DNA of 64,000 nt, taken from assembly GCA_003008705.1 (NCBI GenBank), contig PDUO01000001.1:806001-870000 (forward strand), written 5' to 3'. The notes below the pieces were generated by a model, which saw nothing but the letters and a program-made list of their open reading frames with translations, searched no databases and was not told where the DNA came from. Source of the stretch: Pezicula radicicola (taxonomy: Eukaryota; Ascomycota; Leotiomycetes; Helotiales; Dermateaceae). Shown here piece after piece: positions 34,679 through 46,107 of this stretch (position 1 is the first letter of the stretch; the number at the start of each line of letters is the position of its first letter). The position numbers and the translations under genes were made by a program.

Positions 34679-35404
34679 ATGGCGACCAGAACAGTCTCGA
34701 CGTTGAAGTTCGTCGGCTCAATCTCCCTTGGACTGCTGACCGTAAGTTACCCCTCCAAGCATCCGACCTCCCTACCTCCCTACCTTATCCAACATGCACC
34801 TGCAACCCCTCTGTCGCGGCAAAGCATAAGCTGACAGAAATGAATGCGATAGGGCCTCTCATACACACTCAGTACTCTCACCCTGCCAACAATCCTCAGC
34901 CTCGAATCAGCCTCTAGCGGATCCCGAGCCTTCACGCGCCTGTCGTCCATCTCCTTAACACACCTCCGCACTCTCGCCGGCATATCAAGCACTTCGTTCC
35001 TACTTGCTTATGTGCTCTCTCCCCGCAATCAGAAGCACCCTTACTTACTATGGACGACTCTCTTCGTGGCGACAAGTGGATTATCCGATCTGATTCTCCC
35101 AGCCTCCCTCGCGCGCACAAAGACCATTGCACCCAAGCCAAAGCCAAAATCAAGTAGAGGTAAGACTAGCAGCAAACATATGGAGGCAAGCTACGAGGTC
35201 CTCGGTGACAGCACTAGTGAGGGTACGGCGAGTGGCGCTGAGGAGATGGATGATGAGGTCAATGGGGAGGAGGTAAAAGAGGTCATGGAGGGTTTCCTTA
35301 CAACACAGATGGTTAAGACCATCATCTCGGGCATTGGGTTTGCCATGAGCGTTGTTGGAATTTGGGGTGATGGCGCTGATACCACTGTTATTATTGAGAT
35401 GTGA
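34679..35404 (+). CDS. ATG33: autophagy-related protein 33-like (mitophagy)
   Basis: Exons are 34679-34741 and 34853-35404, with a 111-nt intron (GTAAGT..TAG), giving 204 residues. The N-terminus TVSTLKFVGSISLGLLTGLS and the following helix with SYTLSTLTLPTILSL match the Atg33 family. LSPRNQKHPYLLWTTLFVA forms a second hydrophobic segment. After it comes an acidic/Ser-rich insert (about residues 105-160) and a final hydrophobic segment (TIISGIGFAMSVVGIWGDG). In yeast Atg33 is a mitochondrial outer-membrane protein that promotes mitophagy. The family is small and poorly conserved, so the assignment rests on the N-terminal helix pattern and overall layout. Confidence 0.78.
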
Positions 35405-36566
35405 AGTATTCGGAACGAATGGACGGATGGGATAGGACGACATGATTGATGGATGAGGATATGCAGTTTTCAATGGAAAGTTCCATGGGTATCAGGGCGT
35501 TGGTTGAGGTACATTCTTCTCCCCTACTATTGGGAAAAGTTGGTAGATAGCGAGATCTTAATCTTCACTCTTTAGCTGAGTCATGAGAATTATTAGATAG
35601 TAAAGCTCCCATTCATATATTTTGTCTTTCTGGAGCGCGAACTGTCGCTCTTTTGGTAACTTGTATTCAGCCTCAATAGTTAACGATTAATAAGTCCATC
35701 ATCTGTGCGACTAACACTTTGAGAATTCTCTCTAACGGCGTTGGATCAGAACGTCAGTTATAACACACAATAGGTTAGTTGCAGTACCGTACAAGTTGCT
35801 TTATAAGATCTCATTTTTATTAGGGCTATATATAAAGTAAGTTACTCAAATCAAGTAATTTACTTAAATCCATCTCTTATATCTTAATAGGTAGTGATTC
35901 AAAATGATATCTTATAAAGCAATTTGTACGGTATATGAACCATATCACCCGCTACAAACCAAAATGCAGCGTTCAACTTCTCGCTTCTCGACTTGGTTTC
36001 ATCAAGTTGAAATAAATATTACATGAGTTATAAGCAAGACTTGGACAAATTAGCTTCGAAGAAAACTCGAAGTGTAATGTGTACGATAGTTTAGGGTAGA
36101 TTTTCAAAATATATATTGTCAGATGTACTTGTGTTCTTCACTACGGAAAAGAAATCTTACCTACATAGAGCTTCCCTCTCGGGTAGTTATGATAGAATGT
36201 CTCACAATGTTAGAGTCTTCACGACCTATATGAAGAAACTTTCTTTCGTACTATGAGTTACTTCATACTTGAGATGTAGTGAATGAACAGAACGACTATA
36301 AAATTAGATGATCTCGTCTACACGGCTCATTTTAACAAGCAAAACGCCTCCTGTATCTCCAACATCATGTCACTTCCTGATTAAAATTATTTACTTGAAA
36401 ACAACCAATTAAATAATCATGAAACATGCTCTCAAAAACTCTGCAAACCTGTCTGAGGTGATTATGTAGAACTAGCTATATCAATTCAAAGAAGAATGCT
36501 CAGCATAGGCTCCATATTGTATGCAAGTAACTTGGAAAATTTCCTCCCTTCATTCGCTTCATTCGG
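35405..36566. other. AT-rich intergenic region
   Basis: An AT-rich spacer of 1.16 kb separates the 3' ends of the ATG33-like and the minus-strand Ser/Thr-rich genes. It contains the MITE-like element at 35785-35933 and otherwise no ORF or recognisable motif. Confidence 0.55.
35785..35933. mobile_element. MITE-like element, family B
   Basis: This 149-bp AT-rich element has about 30-bp inverted ends. The left end reads TACCGTACAAGTTGCTTTAT and the right end, reverse-complemented, TACCGTACAAATTGCTTTAT; both continue AAGAT. The terminal TA pairs could be target duplications, as in Tc1/mariner-derived elements. The centre holds the palindromic core GTTACTCAAATCAAGTAA. No coding capacity. Confidence 0.78.
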
Positions 36567-37870
36567 TTAAGGGATACCGGTCGAGGAGCTGGAGGATGTT
36601 GGTGCAGCGGACGGCGGTGCTGTATCTGTTGATGTTGTGGTATCGGCTGGAAGGTCGGTAGATGTGGATGAGTCAGTGGATGATTCTATAGATGTAGAGG
36701 TAGATGTTGGTAGGGTCGTTGGTAGGTCTGTGGACGAAACATCTGTGCTTATGCTAGAGCTTGTAGCAGCAACGGAGCTAGAAACAGGGCTCGAAACGGA
36801 ACTAGAAACGGAGCTAGAAACAGAGCTAGAAACAGAGCTAGGAGCTGAAGTTGAAGCAGAGATAGAAGTCGTGGTAGACGTGGGGGCAACAGTACTAGTG
36901 AAAATAGCACTTGAGCTGCTACTTAAACTCGTACTACTTGTGGTCGAGGACGATGAAGAAGAAGTACTGTTTTCCACGACGCAATCAGAAGCCGGGAACG
37001 TAATAAGGTTTACCGATGGACACCCGTTGGTGAGATTGGTATGGAGGAAAATTGCCTCAATTGTGCCGTTGTAATTGCAGAATGATGCCGAACCATTTGT
37101 GAATGCGGAGTTGTTCCAAGAGAGGACGTTATTATAGATTGAGAAATAGGTAGAGACGTTGCCTATGATGGGGGATGCAACTAAAGGCATTGAGACAGTA
37201 CCGGTATTAGTGGTTACTAGCTCGCCTTCAGAAGACAATTGTCCATTGTCGATGGTGAAGACTGAGGCTGCAGTACAGTTTGTCGTGGGAACACCATCTG
37301 CTCCAACGAAGCTCTGATCAGAACTTTCTCGCTTCACGTGGCGCTTGGCAAGTACGACTGGCTCTACGCCAATCATAAATGGAGTAGGGGGAGGAACAGG
37401 TGTGACCGTAATTCCATTTGTTATAGTTGCAGTTGCGGTAGAGGTTATCGTGGTCGTTGAAGTGGCTATGACAGTTGTCTGAAGATATGTCGGAGCATTG
37501 TTGATATTGATCGTAACCTATCTTAGTTTTAGTCAATGTTTTCAAGTGGAAGTGCTCTTGACCTACTCCACCATTGATGTTGATTATGGTCTATGAAAAT
37601 TAGTATTGGTAATTATCATGTAGGTTGAGGAGAGGGTATTATGCGTACATTTGCTGTGATATAACTGTTTATGGAGACCGGGTATGTGACGACTTGGAAG
37701 TATATATAAACATAGGTTATGGGAGCCGGAATTGAAATTCCACTTCCACTTCCACTTCCACTTCCTCCTCCTACAATAACACAGATATCACTTCTTCGAA
37801 AAATGCCATAGGGTGTTGCTGCCAAAGCACCAGCCGCGTAGGCGAGAGCCACGAGGTTTCTGAGGAACAT
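36567..37870 (-). CDS. secreted Ser/Thr-rich (mucin-like) wall protein
   Basis: Exons on the minus strand are 37649-37870, 37568-37591 (24 nt) and 36567-37517, joined in frame to 398 residues. A signal peptide (MFLRNLVALAYAAGALA) is followed by a Gly/Ser run, a valine/tyrosine-rich beta-type stretch with TIININGGVTININNAP, and a possible dibasic processing site (AKRHVKRES). A middle domain of about 110 residues has several N-glycosylation sequons (NCTA, NNSA, NGSA, NGTI, NLTN). The long C-terminal Ser/Thr tail contains repeated SSSV units. It ends SSSSSTGIP without an obvious GPI signal. Such proteins are usually heavily O-glycosylated and wall-associated or secreted. No specific family was recognised. 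Confidence 0.78.
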
Positions 37871-39559
37871 GTTTAAAGTGTCTTGAAGTGTAAATAGAGA
37901 GTTTAAAGAAGCTTGGGCTAATTAAACAGGAAATGAAGTTATTTGTAACGAATGAAGATTTGGAATGAAAAAATATCCGATACAATCCAAACAGAAGATA
38001 TGTATACTTTATATTTCCTACGCTGGGAGAATGATGACGAACTGAATTCGCCATCAGAATCTGCAGCGTGGTTCTTGAAAGTCTTGGGAGACCCGCACAA
38101 GGAGAGGTATATCGCAAACAGGAATGCAGATATGCGCCAGTAAGTTATTTAAGGATGGTGGATATAATCTTGTGTAAGTTTACTTGTGGCTTGTACCAAA
38201 AATAGCTGGTGGACACTGAAACCTCTGGACAAAAGCAAGTCTCTCGCGTAAGAATATCTTTGTTAATAGTGAGAAAGAAGTGGTGAGCAAAGAATTTGCC
38301 TTTGGAGAAACGATTTTCTGAGGTGCTATTTCTGGTTTCAGCGACTGATGCGTTTGACTGAGTGAGTGAAAGACCTGGCGAAGCTTGGGAAGCTTGGTAA
38401 GCTTTGAGGTTAAGATACTTCTCCACCATTTGCGGAGGCTTTAGGATTTTTTTCATTCGATTGCGGACCGAGTAAAGTTTTATATTGGTATGCAAGCGGA
38501 AGGCTGAAGAAATGAAGCTGATGGTGGCCTAAAAGGCCTATGCAGGGAGCATACTTCCTCAACGGGCTCGGTTCCTTCAGCTCAAACCTTATCCTCATCC
38601 CAATCTCGACATCAACCTTCACCGGGACGTGGCCATGCAAAATCAGGAGAGGATGATGCGAGCACGACTGTTCATGAGAGAATCAAATGAGTAAATTATT
38701 ACAGATCTACTACTGTATTGAATAGAGAATGGAGATGTCTTCATGTGCCTTCTATTTTGTACGAAAGTGTCTAGCCGCCCCTCGGCTACCGACTACCATT
38801 TTTTTCCACTGGAGGTGCAACTATGGACCAGAGTATGACCAGAATGAATGTTTTACGTCAGAAGTGCAAGTGGTATATTTTTACCTTCGCATCTAGCCAG
38901 CTTCGCAGGCAGTTGTTAGAAGTTCTGAGCATGTAGTTATAGCTGACTGCGTTAATTCTATCCCATAAGCGAGGCCCGTTTGCAGCGGATCTGCCGCAAA
39001 CGATCACTTGGCCATTAGGGTTTGACCAAAGCTCTTTCTACCAATGGTCTATAAGTTACTCAGGTTGCTGCTTCTCAATGGTCTCCAGATGCTTGTGGAG
39101 GTAAAAGTATGCTATACTTAGCAACCACTGCATACTCCTGGGCAAGTTCGGAACCTGGGTGCCGTCATAGACTCATTACTTCTAGATATAATTGGGTCTC
39201 CGAAATAAGTAGCCGCGCATGGTGGCTGGTGTTTTAAATTTGTACGAAATAACCATCTAGAGAGCTTCCTCAAAGATGTTTAAACATACGAGGGAGTAGT
39301 TTCATTCCTGACAGAAGCTTCAGGCGGCGTACATTCCCAGTAGGACAAGAGAGATTGCTTCAATTGACAGCGACCAATGCAAATCTGCTGTCTGAAGTCT
39401 CTTGCAAATATATAAGCCTTGGTTGTGTCCATCTTCGGTAATCTCTATCGCCATCAGCCAGCTTCGTCGACAACCAAATCTCGTCGACATCCCAACTCTT
39501 TGAGACTTTTCTCATTTCCACTCGTTTTTCATACAGATTTGTCTTCAACAAGAATCATT
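37871..39559. other. divergent intergenic region between two wall-protein genes
   Basis: This 1.7-kb region presumably carries promoters for both flanking secreted-protein genes. No supportable coding region was found. A CCAAT/TATA arrangement near 39374-39415 faces the plus-strand gene. Confidence 0.5.
39374..39415 (+). promoter_or_regulatory. CCAAT and TATA elements of CPG-repeat wall-protein gene
   Basis: CCAAT lies at 39374-39378 and TATATAA at 39409-39415, about 150 bp upstream of the ATG at 39560. Spacing and order fit a core promoter; this is sequence inference. Confidence 0.45.
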
Positions 39560-41310
39560 ATGAGAGCCGCCGCCTTGCTCGTTGCCTTCGCGGCATCGTG
39601 CGTTTCAGCTCAAATTGTTGTAAATGCCACTGCCTGCACCACAACCTCGATCGCTCCAGGCACTTCGACAATCACCGCCATCATCACCTCCACATACTGC
39701 CCTGTCTGCGACGCAGCCAAGGCTACAGGTGGAGCGTATGTGACCACTTATGCGACTGTTTACGCTTCTGTGTGCCCAACCGGTATCTCCAGCGTTGTAA
39801 GTATATTTACTACATCGAATTGAACATTTGATAACAGATTAGACCTACCTGCTCAGCCAAACCCTCACTGGCACCACAGGAATTAACACCGCTACCCCCC
39901 CACCTGGATTTGTTCAGACAACAACTGTCTGCACAGCCTGCCCAGGGGCGCCAACCCTCATCGCCACCGTTCCTTGCCCAACATGTCCCGTTGCTACATT
40001 ATCAGGATATGTCCTTGTCGGCACAAATCAGGCCTATGCTACTCCCGCACCTGTCATTTCCACGTATACCATCCCAGCACCTGCTGGAGGAGCTCCAACG
40101 ATTGTCTGCCCGGGTATGCACTCCATAGCCAATATGTTGTAGACTCACTCTAACTCTTGATAAGGTTCTCCTTCTTGCCCAACTGGAATCGCTCCTGGTA
40201 CTTATGCTGCTGGCCAACCTGTCACTGTCACAACTCCTTGCAGCACTTATGTTTGCCCTGGAAGGTTCGTGTCCTGAAGCTCTATTACCATTTTTACGGA
40301 ACAAGTAAAACTCACTGCAATTCAGCCCATACTGCCCGGCAACTGCTACCCCAGGCACGTACAGTGTTCCTCCAGGGTCCACACCAACCTACCAGCCCAA
40401 TCCAGCTGTAACAATTGTCACATATGCTTGCCCTGGTGCTCCTTACTGCCCACCGAGTGTTACGACGCCCGCAACTTACGCGACGACAATTCCATACTAC
40501 CCAGTCCCAATACCAATCACTTACAGCTGCCCTGGCTCCCCATATTGTCCAGAGAGTGTCACAGTACCTGGAACGTACACGCAGATACTTCCATACTACC
40601 CAATCTCAACACCCGTCACCTATACCTGTCCAGGCTCACCATACTGCGCACAAAGTGTTACCGCACCCGGAACTTACACGGTTACAGTTCCTTGTAGCGC
40701 CTACGCTTGCCCAGGAGTAAACTGCCCAGCAACTCAGACTACCGGTGTCTTCACTGTGCCCGCAGTCCCAGTCACCTACGCCTGCCCTGGAAGGTTTGTA
40801 GCCCTTAGGTCTTGCTGTAGCTCTTGAAGTAATTTTGTATGGAATGAGAAATGCTAACTGTGAACTTTCAGCCCCAAGTGCCCAGAGACCGCTGTACCAG
40901 GAACTTACACGGTGCCAACAGTTTATACATTCCCAGCAGCTCCAACGGCTTCTATCATCTGCCCTGGTGGATACGGATGTCCAAGCGCCGCCACTGGAAC
41001 ATACCCGGCGGTTCCTAACACAACCCCGGTCACGGCTGTTTGCCCTGGTACGTATAGTAATTCATCCTAACATGAACGATACTGACTTAAAAACACAGGA
41101 TCCCCTTACTGCCTACCAGGAGCTGGCAGCGCCACTGTCACGTACCCACCTTCTGCCATCTACACTCCAAATACTCAAGCCCCACCTGCAACCGCAACTC
41201 CAAGCTCTTCCATCACGCCATTCATGGGTGCTGCTTCTCAGATCTCATCTGGTATCTTGACCATGTTCGCTGGTATCGGAAGTGTGCTTATGGGTATGCT
41301 CATGTTGTAA
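39560..41310 (+). CDS. GPI-type cell-wall protein with Cys/Pro modular repeats
   Basis: Six predicted exons: 39560-39796, 39843-40113, 40165-40264, 40326-40793, 40872-41047 and 41099-41310. All are in frame, giving 487 residues. A signal peptide (MRAAALLVAFAASCVSAQ) precedes a first Cys-rich part (TSTYCPVCDA) and then repeated modules of the type YxCPGSPYCPxSVTxPGTYT with PYYPxxxPV spacers. A Ser/Pro/Thr tail and a hydrophobic C-terminus (ILTMFAGIGSVLMGMLML) suggest a GPI anchor. Four of the five introns interrupt the same CPG-S-P-x-C motif, consistent with spread of the module by duplication. The protein is probably a structural wall component; no characterised family was recognised. Confidence 0.84.
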
Positions 41311-43183
41311 GCGCTCAGTTTAGGAGATATAATGATCTTGGTGATAATAATTTTGGGGGTTTGATGATAGTCGAGACTGATATTCTGGTGGCTGAGTGTT
41401 TCCTGGGTATGATGGACATTTTAATTATGTTGCGGAGATATGTTACTGTAAATATATTGTAGAATGCAAGTCTGTTGCCGAGTTTTCTCCGTGTTTTTCG
41501 CAGGTATAAAGTAATCTGGATACTGCATTGTCATCACAGACCTACTTTGAATAATACCTTTTGTTTCTCGCTGAGCTAATTCTAAGCCAACTCGGTGATT
41601 GAAAAGACGTGGATTCCAACATCATGGATGGAAACTTCAAAGGTGCTGGGTAATTGTCGAAAAGCTCCTCTTTTTTGTCGTGACCGAGGTAGATATCATT
41701 TCATAGCCGGAAGTCACTGAGGTTAACTCGATGTTTGAAACAGATCTTCATCTTTACTTCTTCTCTTCCTGCCTCCCTACTCCCAGTAATTCCATGTGGT
41801 GAGGATCCGTGAAGGTAACAGAGTGGTTGAACGACGATTCATATACTGTAGCTGACTGATAGCAAAAGCTTCCGGCATGATAAGATCCATGAGTGCAGCA
41901 GCAGATCTTTAGAAGGGTTTCTTCTTACTCTTTCTGTCTGTCTTCCTCTTGCTGATACTTGAGACAAATTTGCAATGAAAAGAAGTGAGAGGCATGATTC
42001 CAGAAGTACTTTCTTTTATCTTATGTCTCCAGGCGGGTGGTAGAGAACAGACGCGGCGCGGTGCTCAGAAGCGCGTCCCTTGATCAGACGGACAGATGCA
42101 TTACTCGAGCAGTTTCGCGACGGAAGTCGAGATGACAGGACTTTGTTGGATGAAGCAAGATGGGTATTGTGTAGACCTCATAGGTTGCAGATTTGCATCT
42201 TGACACTCGAGACACAGACCCTTTTCACAGCTCTGTACAGTACAGCTTCGATCATTTGTGACTCCGAGGGACGTGCACTTAGCGCGGCTTTTGCTCCTAG
42301 GGCCATGATGCACTCGCGAGACCTCGATAAGTGTAGATCCTCATCAATAGCCTCAACTACCACTTGCGCAATCTTATCTCCATACCCAAGTAGTCGTTCC
42401 TCAATCGCCAACCCGACAATTCTTGCGATCATCCGAAGACCAGCGCACTGCTGTGGGAAGAGTCAGAACGGGATTCAAGTCAGGTACGCAGTACGCAGGT
42501 TCGTTATGCATCATGAACCTAGGGCCTCCCACAAAATCAGCCAGGGGCCCGGGGGGGCCACCCCTTGATGCGACTCGAACGAGCTCGATGTTCTGAAGCT
42601 ATACTCCCGCGCTCTTAATATCATTATACTCATTCTCTACCGTTGCTGACTTCTGCCATGTTTCTCAGTCTTGGAAAGCGCAGATCCACACGATAAAAAA
42701 GCAGTACAGCAATAGCGACATCGCTGTTCTCAGCGTAATTTGGTCATCCTACAACAGCGAGCGCTTAAATCTTTCCAACGAACATCCCATTCTTCACGAT
42801 ACTAGTCGGCCAACACTCCGATAATATATTCTGCGGGTTTCAAGAGAGTGCGATATTTCACAAAGATAAAGTCTGCGCGTCTGTTATCGTTTCCAGCATT
42901 CGTCGTGGTGCCCCTCTGCCCACCCTCCCCTACATCCAGCGTCTGACGGCGGGAACGTCAAAAGCATCGCGATTCCAATCATCAAGCTACTGGCACCGTT
43001 GGCGCACATTTAGCAGGAAAGTATTCTATTCAGAGCGATTAGTGTGCTTCATCACACGGTGGTGACATCTGCCTCTGTTGATATTCAGCCCTTTCGCACA
43101 GCCCCCGGGCACAGCCTCCCAAGGCTAGGCTGACAGCCATCGAACAACCTCACCTATTCTAAGAACAGAAACAAACCTTCGAA
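41311..43183. other. intergenic region upstream of CRZ1
   Basis: This 1.9-kb region probably contains the long CRZ1 promoter and leader. A minus-strand frame at about 42178-42450 has protein-like composition but no supportable gene model and is listed separately. No RNA gene was recognised. Confidence 0.45.
42178..42450 (-). other. orphan protein-like reading frame, possible gene remnant
   Basis: Read on the minus strand, an acceptor-like CCCACAG at about 42451-42457 precedes an open frame. It encodes QCAGLRMIARIVGLAIEERL, then KIAQVVVEAIDEDLHLSRSR and CIMALGAKAALSARPSESQ. The composition looks like a folded helical protein. No convincing upstream exon or start codon and no downstream continuation could be established. 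It may be a relic, an exon of an unrecognised gene, or chance. Confidence 0.25.
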
Positions 43184-45472
43184 ATGGATCAACAACGAGG
43201 AAGATCACCCTCCATGGGCCATCAACCTTCTCACATAAATCAGAACCACTCCGCTTCCCCACAGCAATTTCAAGAGGACGTCAAGCCATTTGGATTGGGA
43301 ATAGGTATTGAAACTTCTGGCAACAACAACAACAACAACAACAACAACAACCAATATTCGAACTCTGGGTTCAACTCTATCTCCGCATATAACGACAACG
43401 GATATTTAAATCAACCAAACCAATTTCCCCACGGAGGATCTTATGGCCAAGACTTTAACCAACAACAATTCAAGCAAGAAGATCCGGGGTCTTTGTCACC
43501 ATTCAGCCAGCAGCAGCAGCCCACCAACTTCACGGAGGAACTGTTAGGCGCAAACCCAAATTTCAACAGTGGAGATTTTAATTTATTTTCTCCTCCTAGT
43601 GGTCAAGAGCAACTCGATCCTTCATATTTTATGAACAATTTCTCCCCAAGATCTGGACATCAGTCGATCAACCCAGCAGAGCTAGATATGGCATCACCAC
43701 CCATGAACACCGCGACCCCTCCGCATCTTCTTCAACCAGATCATTCCCAATCTCCATCATCTGCTCACCAGTCTCCATCGTTTAATCAGAGCCAATTTCA
43801 ACCGTCACCAGGCCATTCCCGCCATGCTTCATTAGGACCGGAGAGTGCTGCATTTCCCCAGGGCCATCAACCCCATGAATGGGGAGGGATGATGCCGCCA
43901 CAATTTCAAGGTCATCGCAGGTCACCATCCGAGTATTCGGATGTCTCATCCCATTCTGCAGCACCCTCACCTCATCTTGGCCACCATGACAACTTTGACT
44001 CCATTGAGCAGCACCATTCACCGATGCAAAATCCTCAAGATGCAAGTCTTTATTCGCAAGTCCTTGGCATTGGAGAGTTCTCTCTGTCGGACCCCCAGGT
44101 TCAGCATGGAGCAAGTCCTGGGAGAGGTCTTAGTCCTGCACACAGCCCGGCCATCTCCCCACGACTAGGTCCACAGCAGATGTCAAACTTCAACCAGCAG
44201 AACACGTTTATGCTGAACACTAATAGCGGCTTCAATCAACCACAGAACCCGTACGGAAGTCAGACCGTGGAGCAATTCCCGCCAATGCAGCATGGCAATG
44301 GCTCTTTAGACATGGGGCAGGCCCAGCAAATGGCTCCCCCAACGATTGAAGTCGAGTTTGCCCCAGCTTCGAGGCAAAATAGCTTTGAACCACCGAAGCC
44401 GTCCCTGGACCAGGATGCATTAACACCGCCTGACAGAGGTACGTGATCTTAAGAATCCTCCATTGTATATAGTCACGTGGTTACTAAATCTACAACAGGT
44501 CGTCGTCGCCGTGCTGTCTCAGATCCGTACAATAGCGCTTCTACCGTCTCTCGACCGCACACACCATCAAGTATGTCTCCAAGTGCTGGCTCGGATCTCT
44601 CCACTAGGCTGTCCCCTGAACCTCCCCGCTCTCTATCACCCAACGATCGTTCTGGTGTTTCAACGCCTGCTGGGAGGCGCCGCCAATCCACATCTTCACT
44701 ACCTAATCGTGACTATATCCTTGGACTTGCCGATCCCGATTATCAAGCAACCGCTCCGGACAATAACAGCAAACGTGTCCAGAAGCATCCAGCAACATTC
44801 CAATGCACCCTCTGCCCCAAGCGATTTACACGTGCATACAACCTCCGGTCTCACTTACGTACACATACAGATGAACGCCCATTCGTTTGTACAGTTTGTG
44901 GAAAAGCGTTTGCTCGACAGCATGACCGGAAGCGCCACGAAGGATTGCATTCCGGAGAAAAGAAATTTGTGTGTAAGGGGGAACTTAAGCAAGGTGGTCA
45001 ATGGGGATGCGGTCGTCGCTTTGCTCGGGCTGATGCCCTTGGGCGGCATTTCCGATCAGAAGCCGGCCGTATTTGCATTAAGCCATTACTTGACGAAGAA
45101 GCCATCGAGAGACAGCGTGTCTGGCATGAACGAATGCAAAATAACATGCAGCAGCAACAAATGCCACAGCCAATGGTTATGGATCCTAACGGCTTCCCTA
45201 TCGATGCTAGTGGAAACTACACTCTCCCAGCCGCGCTATTAGCACAGTATCCTGCCCTTGCAACTCTAAGCTGGTCTGAGTTGCCGCAAGGAGACGTTGG
45301 GTTAGATGACGATCCTAGTGGAAGAAGCAGTTTTGATGCCAGTGGCTCGGAATATTTCGAAGAGGATGAAGGAGGTTATGTTTCCAGTGGCCCAGGGCCA
45401 CAGTCATTTTCGCAGGGCCAGATGAATGAGACATATAATGGTGGTTACTCTAGCGATATGGGGGCTCGGTGA
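43184..45472 (+). CDS. CRZ1: calcineurin-responsive C2H2 transcription factor Crz1
   Basis: Exons are 43184-44438 and 44499-45472, with a 60-nt intron (GTACGT..CAG), giving 742 residues. The N-terminal 400 residues are Gln/Asn/Ser/Pro-rich, with a run of ten Asn near residue 47 encoded by an AAC repeat. A PPTIEVEFAP segment just before the intron resembles a PxIxIT-like calcineurin docking site (inference). Ser/Pro-rich GRRRRAVSDPYNSAS follows the intron. Two classical zinc fingers lie at about residues 519-541 (FQCTLC..HLRTH) and 547-569 (FVCTVC..HEGLH). A third, atypical finger follows (FVCKGELKQGGQWGCGRRFA). In fungi Crz1 enters the nucleus after calcineurin dephosphorylation and controls calcium, wall-stress and virulence genes. 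Confidence 0.93.
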
Positions 45473-46107
45473 TAGGCTTGACGAGTCTTTTATCTTATAA
45501 AATTTAGGCGGAATTTGGGACCGATACGGTCTGACAAACGACTTTCCTTTGTTAGAATGACTTCTTTCTGGGCGTAACTAGATACCACATTTGTTTTCTT
45601 GAGCGGCATATAACACATTGTGCATCAGTTGTGTTATTACTATTATTTTGTTTAGACGGTATTGCTTCTCACATCAATATATATACTTCTGATCTTTGTG
45701 GGAGACCTGGTGTCATTACTACCCATCTTATAGAAACTGTAAAAATGTTCTGAATAATGCAGTCCATGCCACGTGAATGTACACTATACCTTAGAGTCCA
45801 AAACTAGTCACATAGGAGCAGAAGGTCTTTTATTTTGGTAACCTACTTGATTTGAGTGACTAACCTATATATAAACATATAGACTCACGAACAGCGACAT
45901 TAGTGGGCCTAGGCAAAGATACCATAGTGCAGGAATATGGCGTGCAAAAGAGTTGAGCCTGACTTGGTGAGTTCGCCGATAAACCTGGCCGTGGGGCAGG
46001 CCGCCAAGCGAGTACATATTGAAGCTCCTCCCACTCTGCTGTGCAACGACCTGCTCTGCAGCTCAGCAATATTTCTGCAAAGCCAATTCGACCTTGGTGT
46101 CATCATC
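45473..46107. other. intergenic region
   Basis: The spacer between CRZ1 and the M20 peptidase gene carries one copy of the palindromic core motif at 45838-45864 and no gene. Confidence 0.55.

Noticed and set aside
42555..42600. CGACTCGAAC resembling the T-loop of a minus-strand tRNA
   Set aside because: The flanking bases do not form a T stem or acceptor stem, and no anticodon arm is present.
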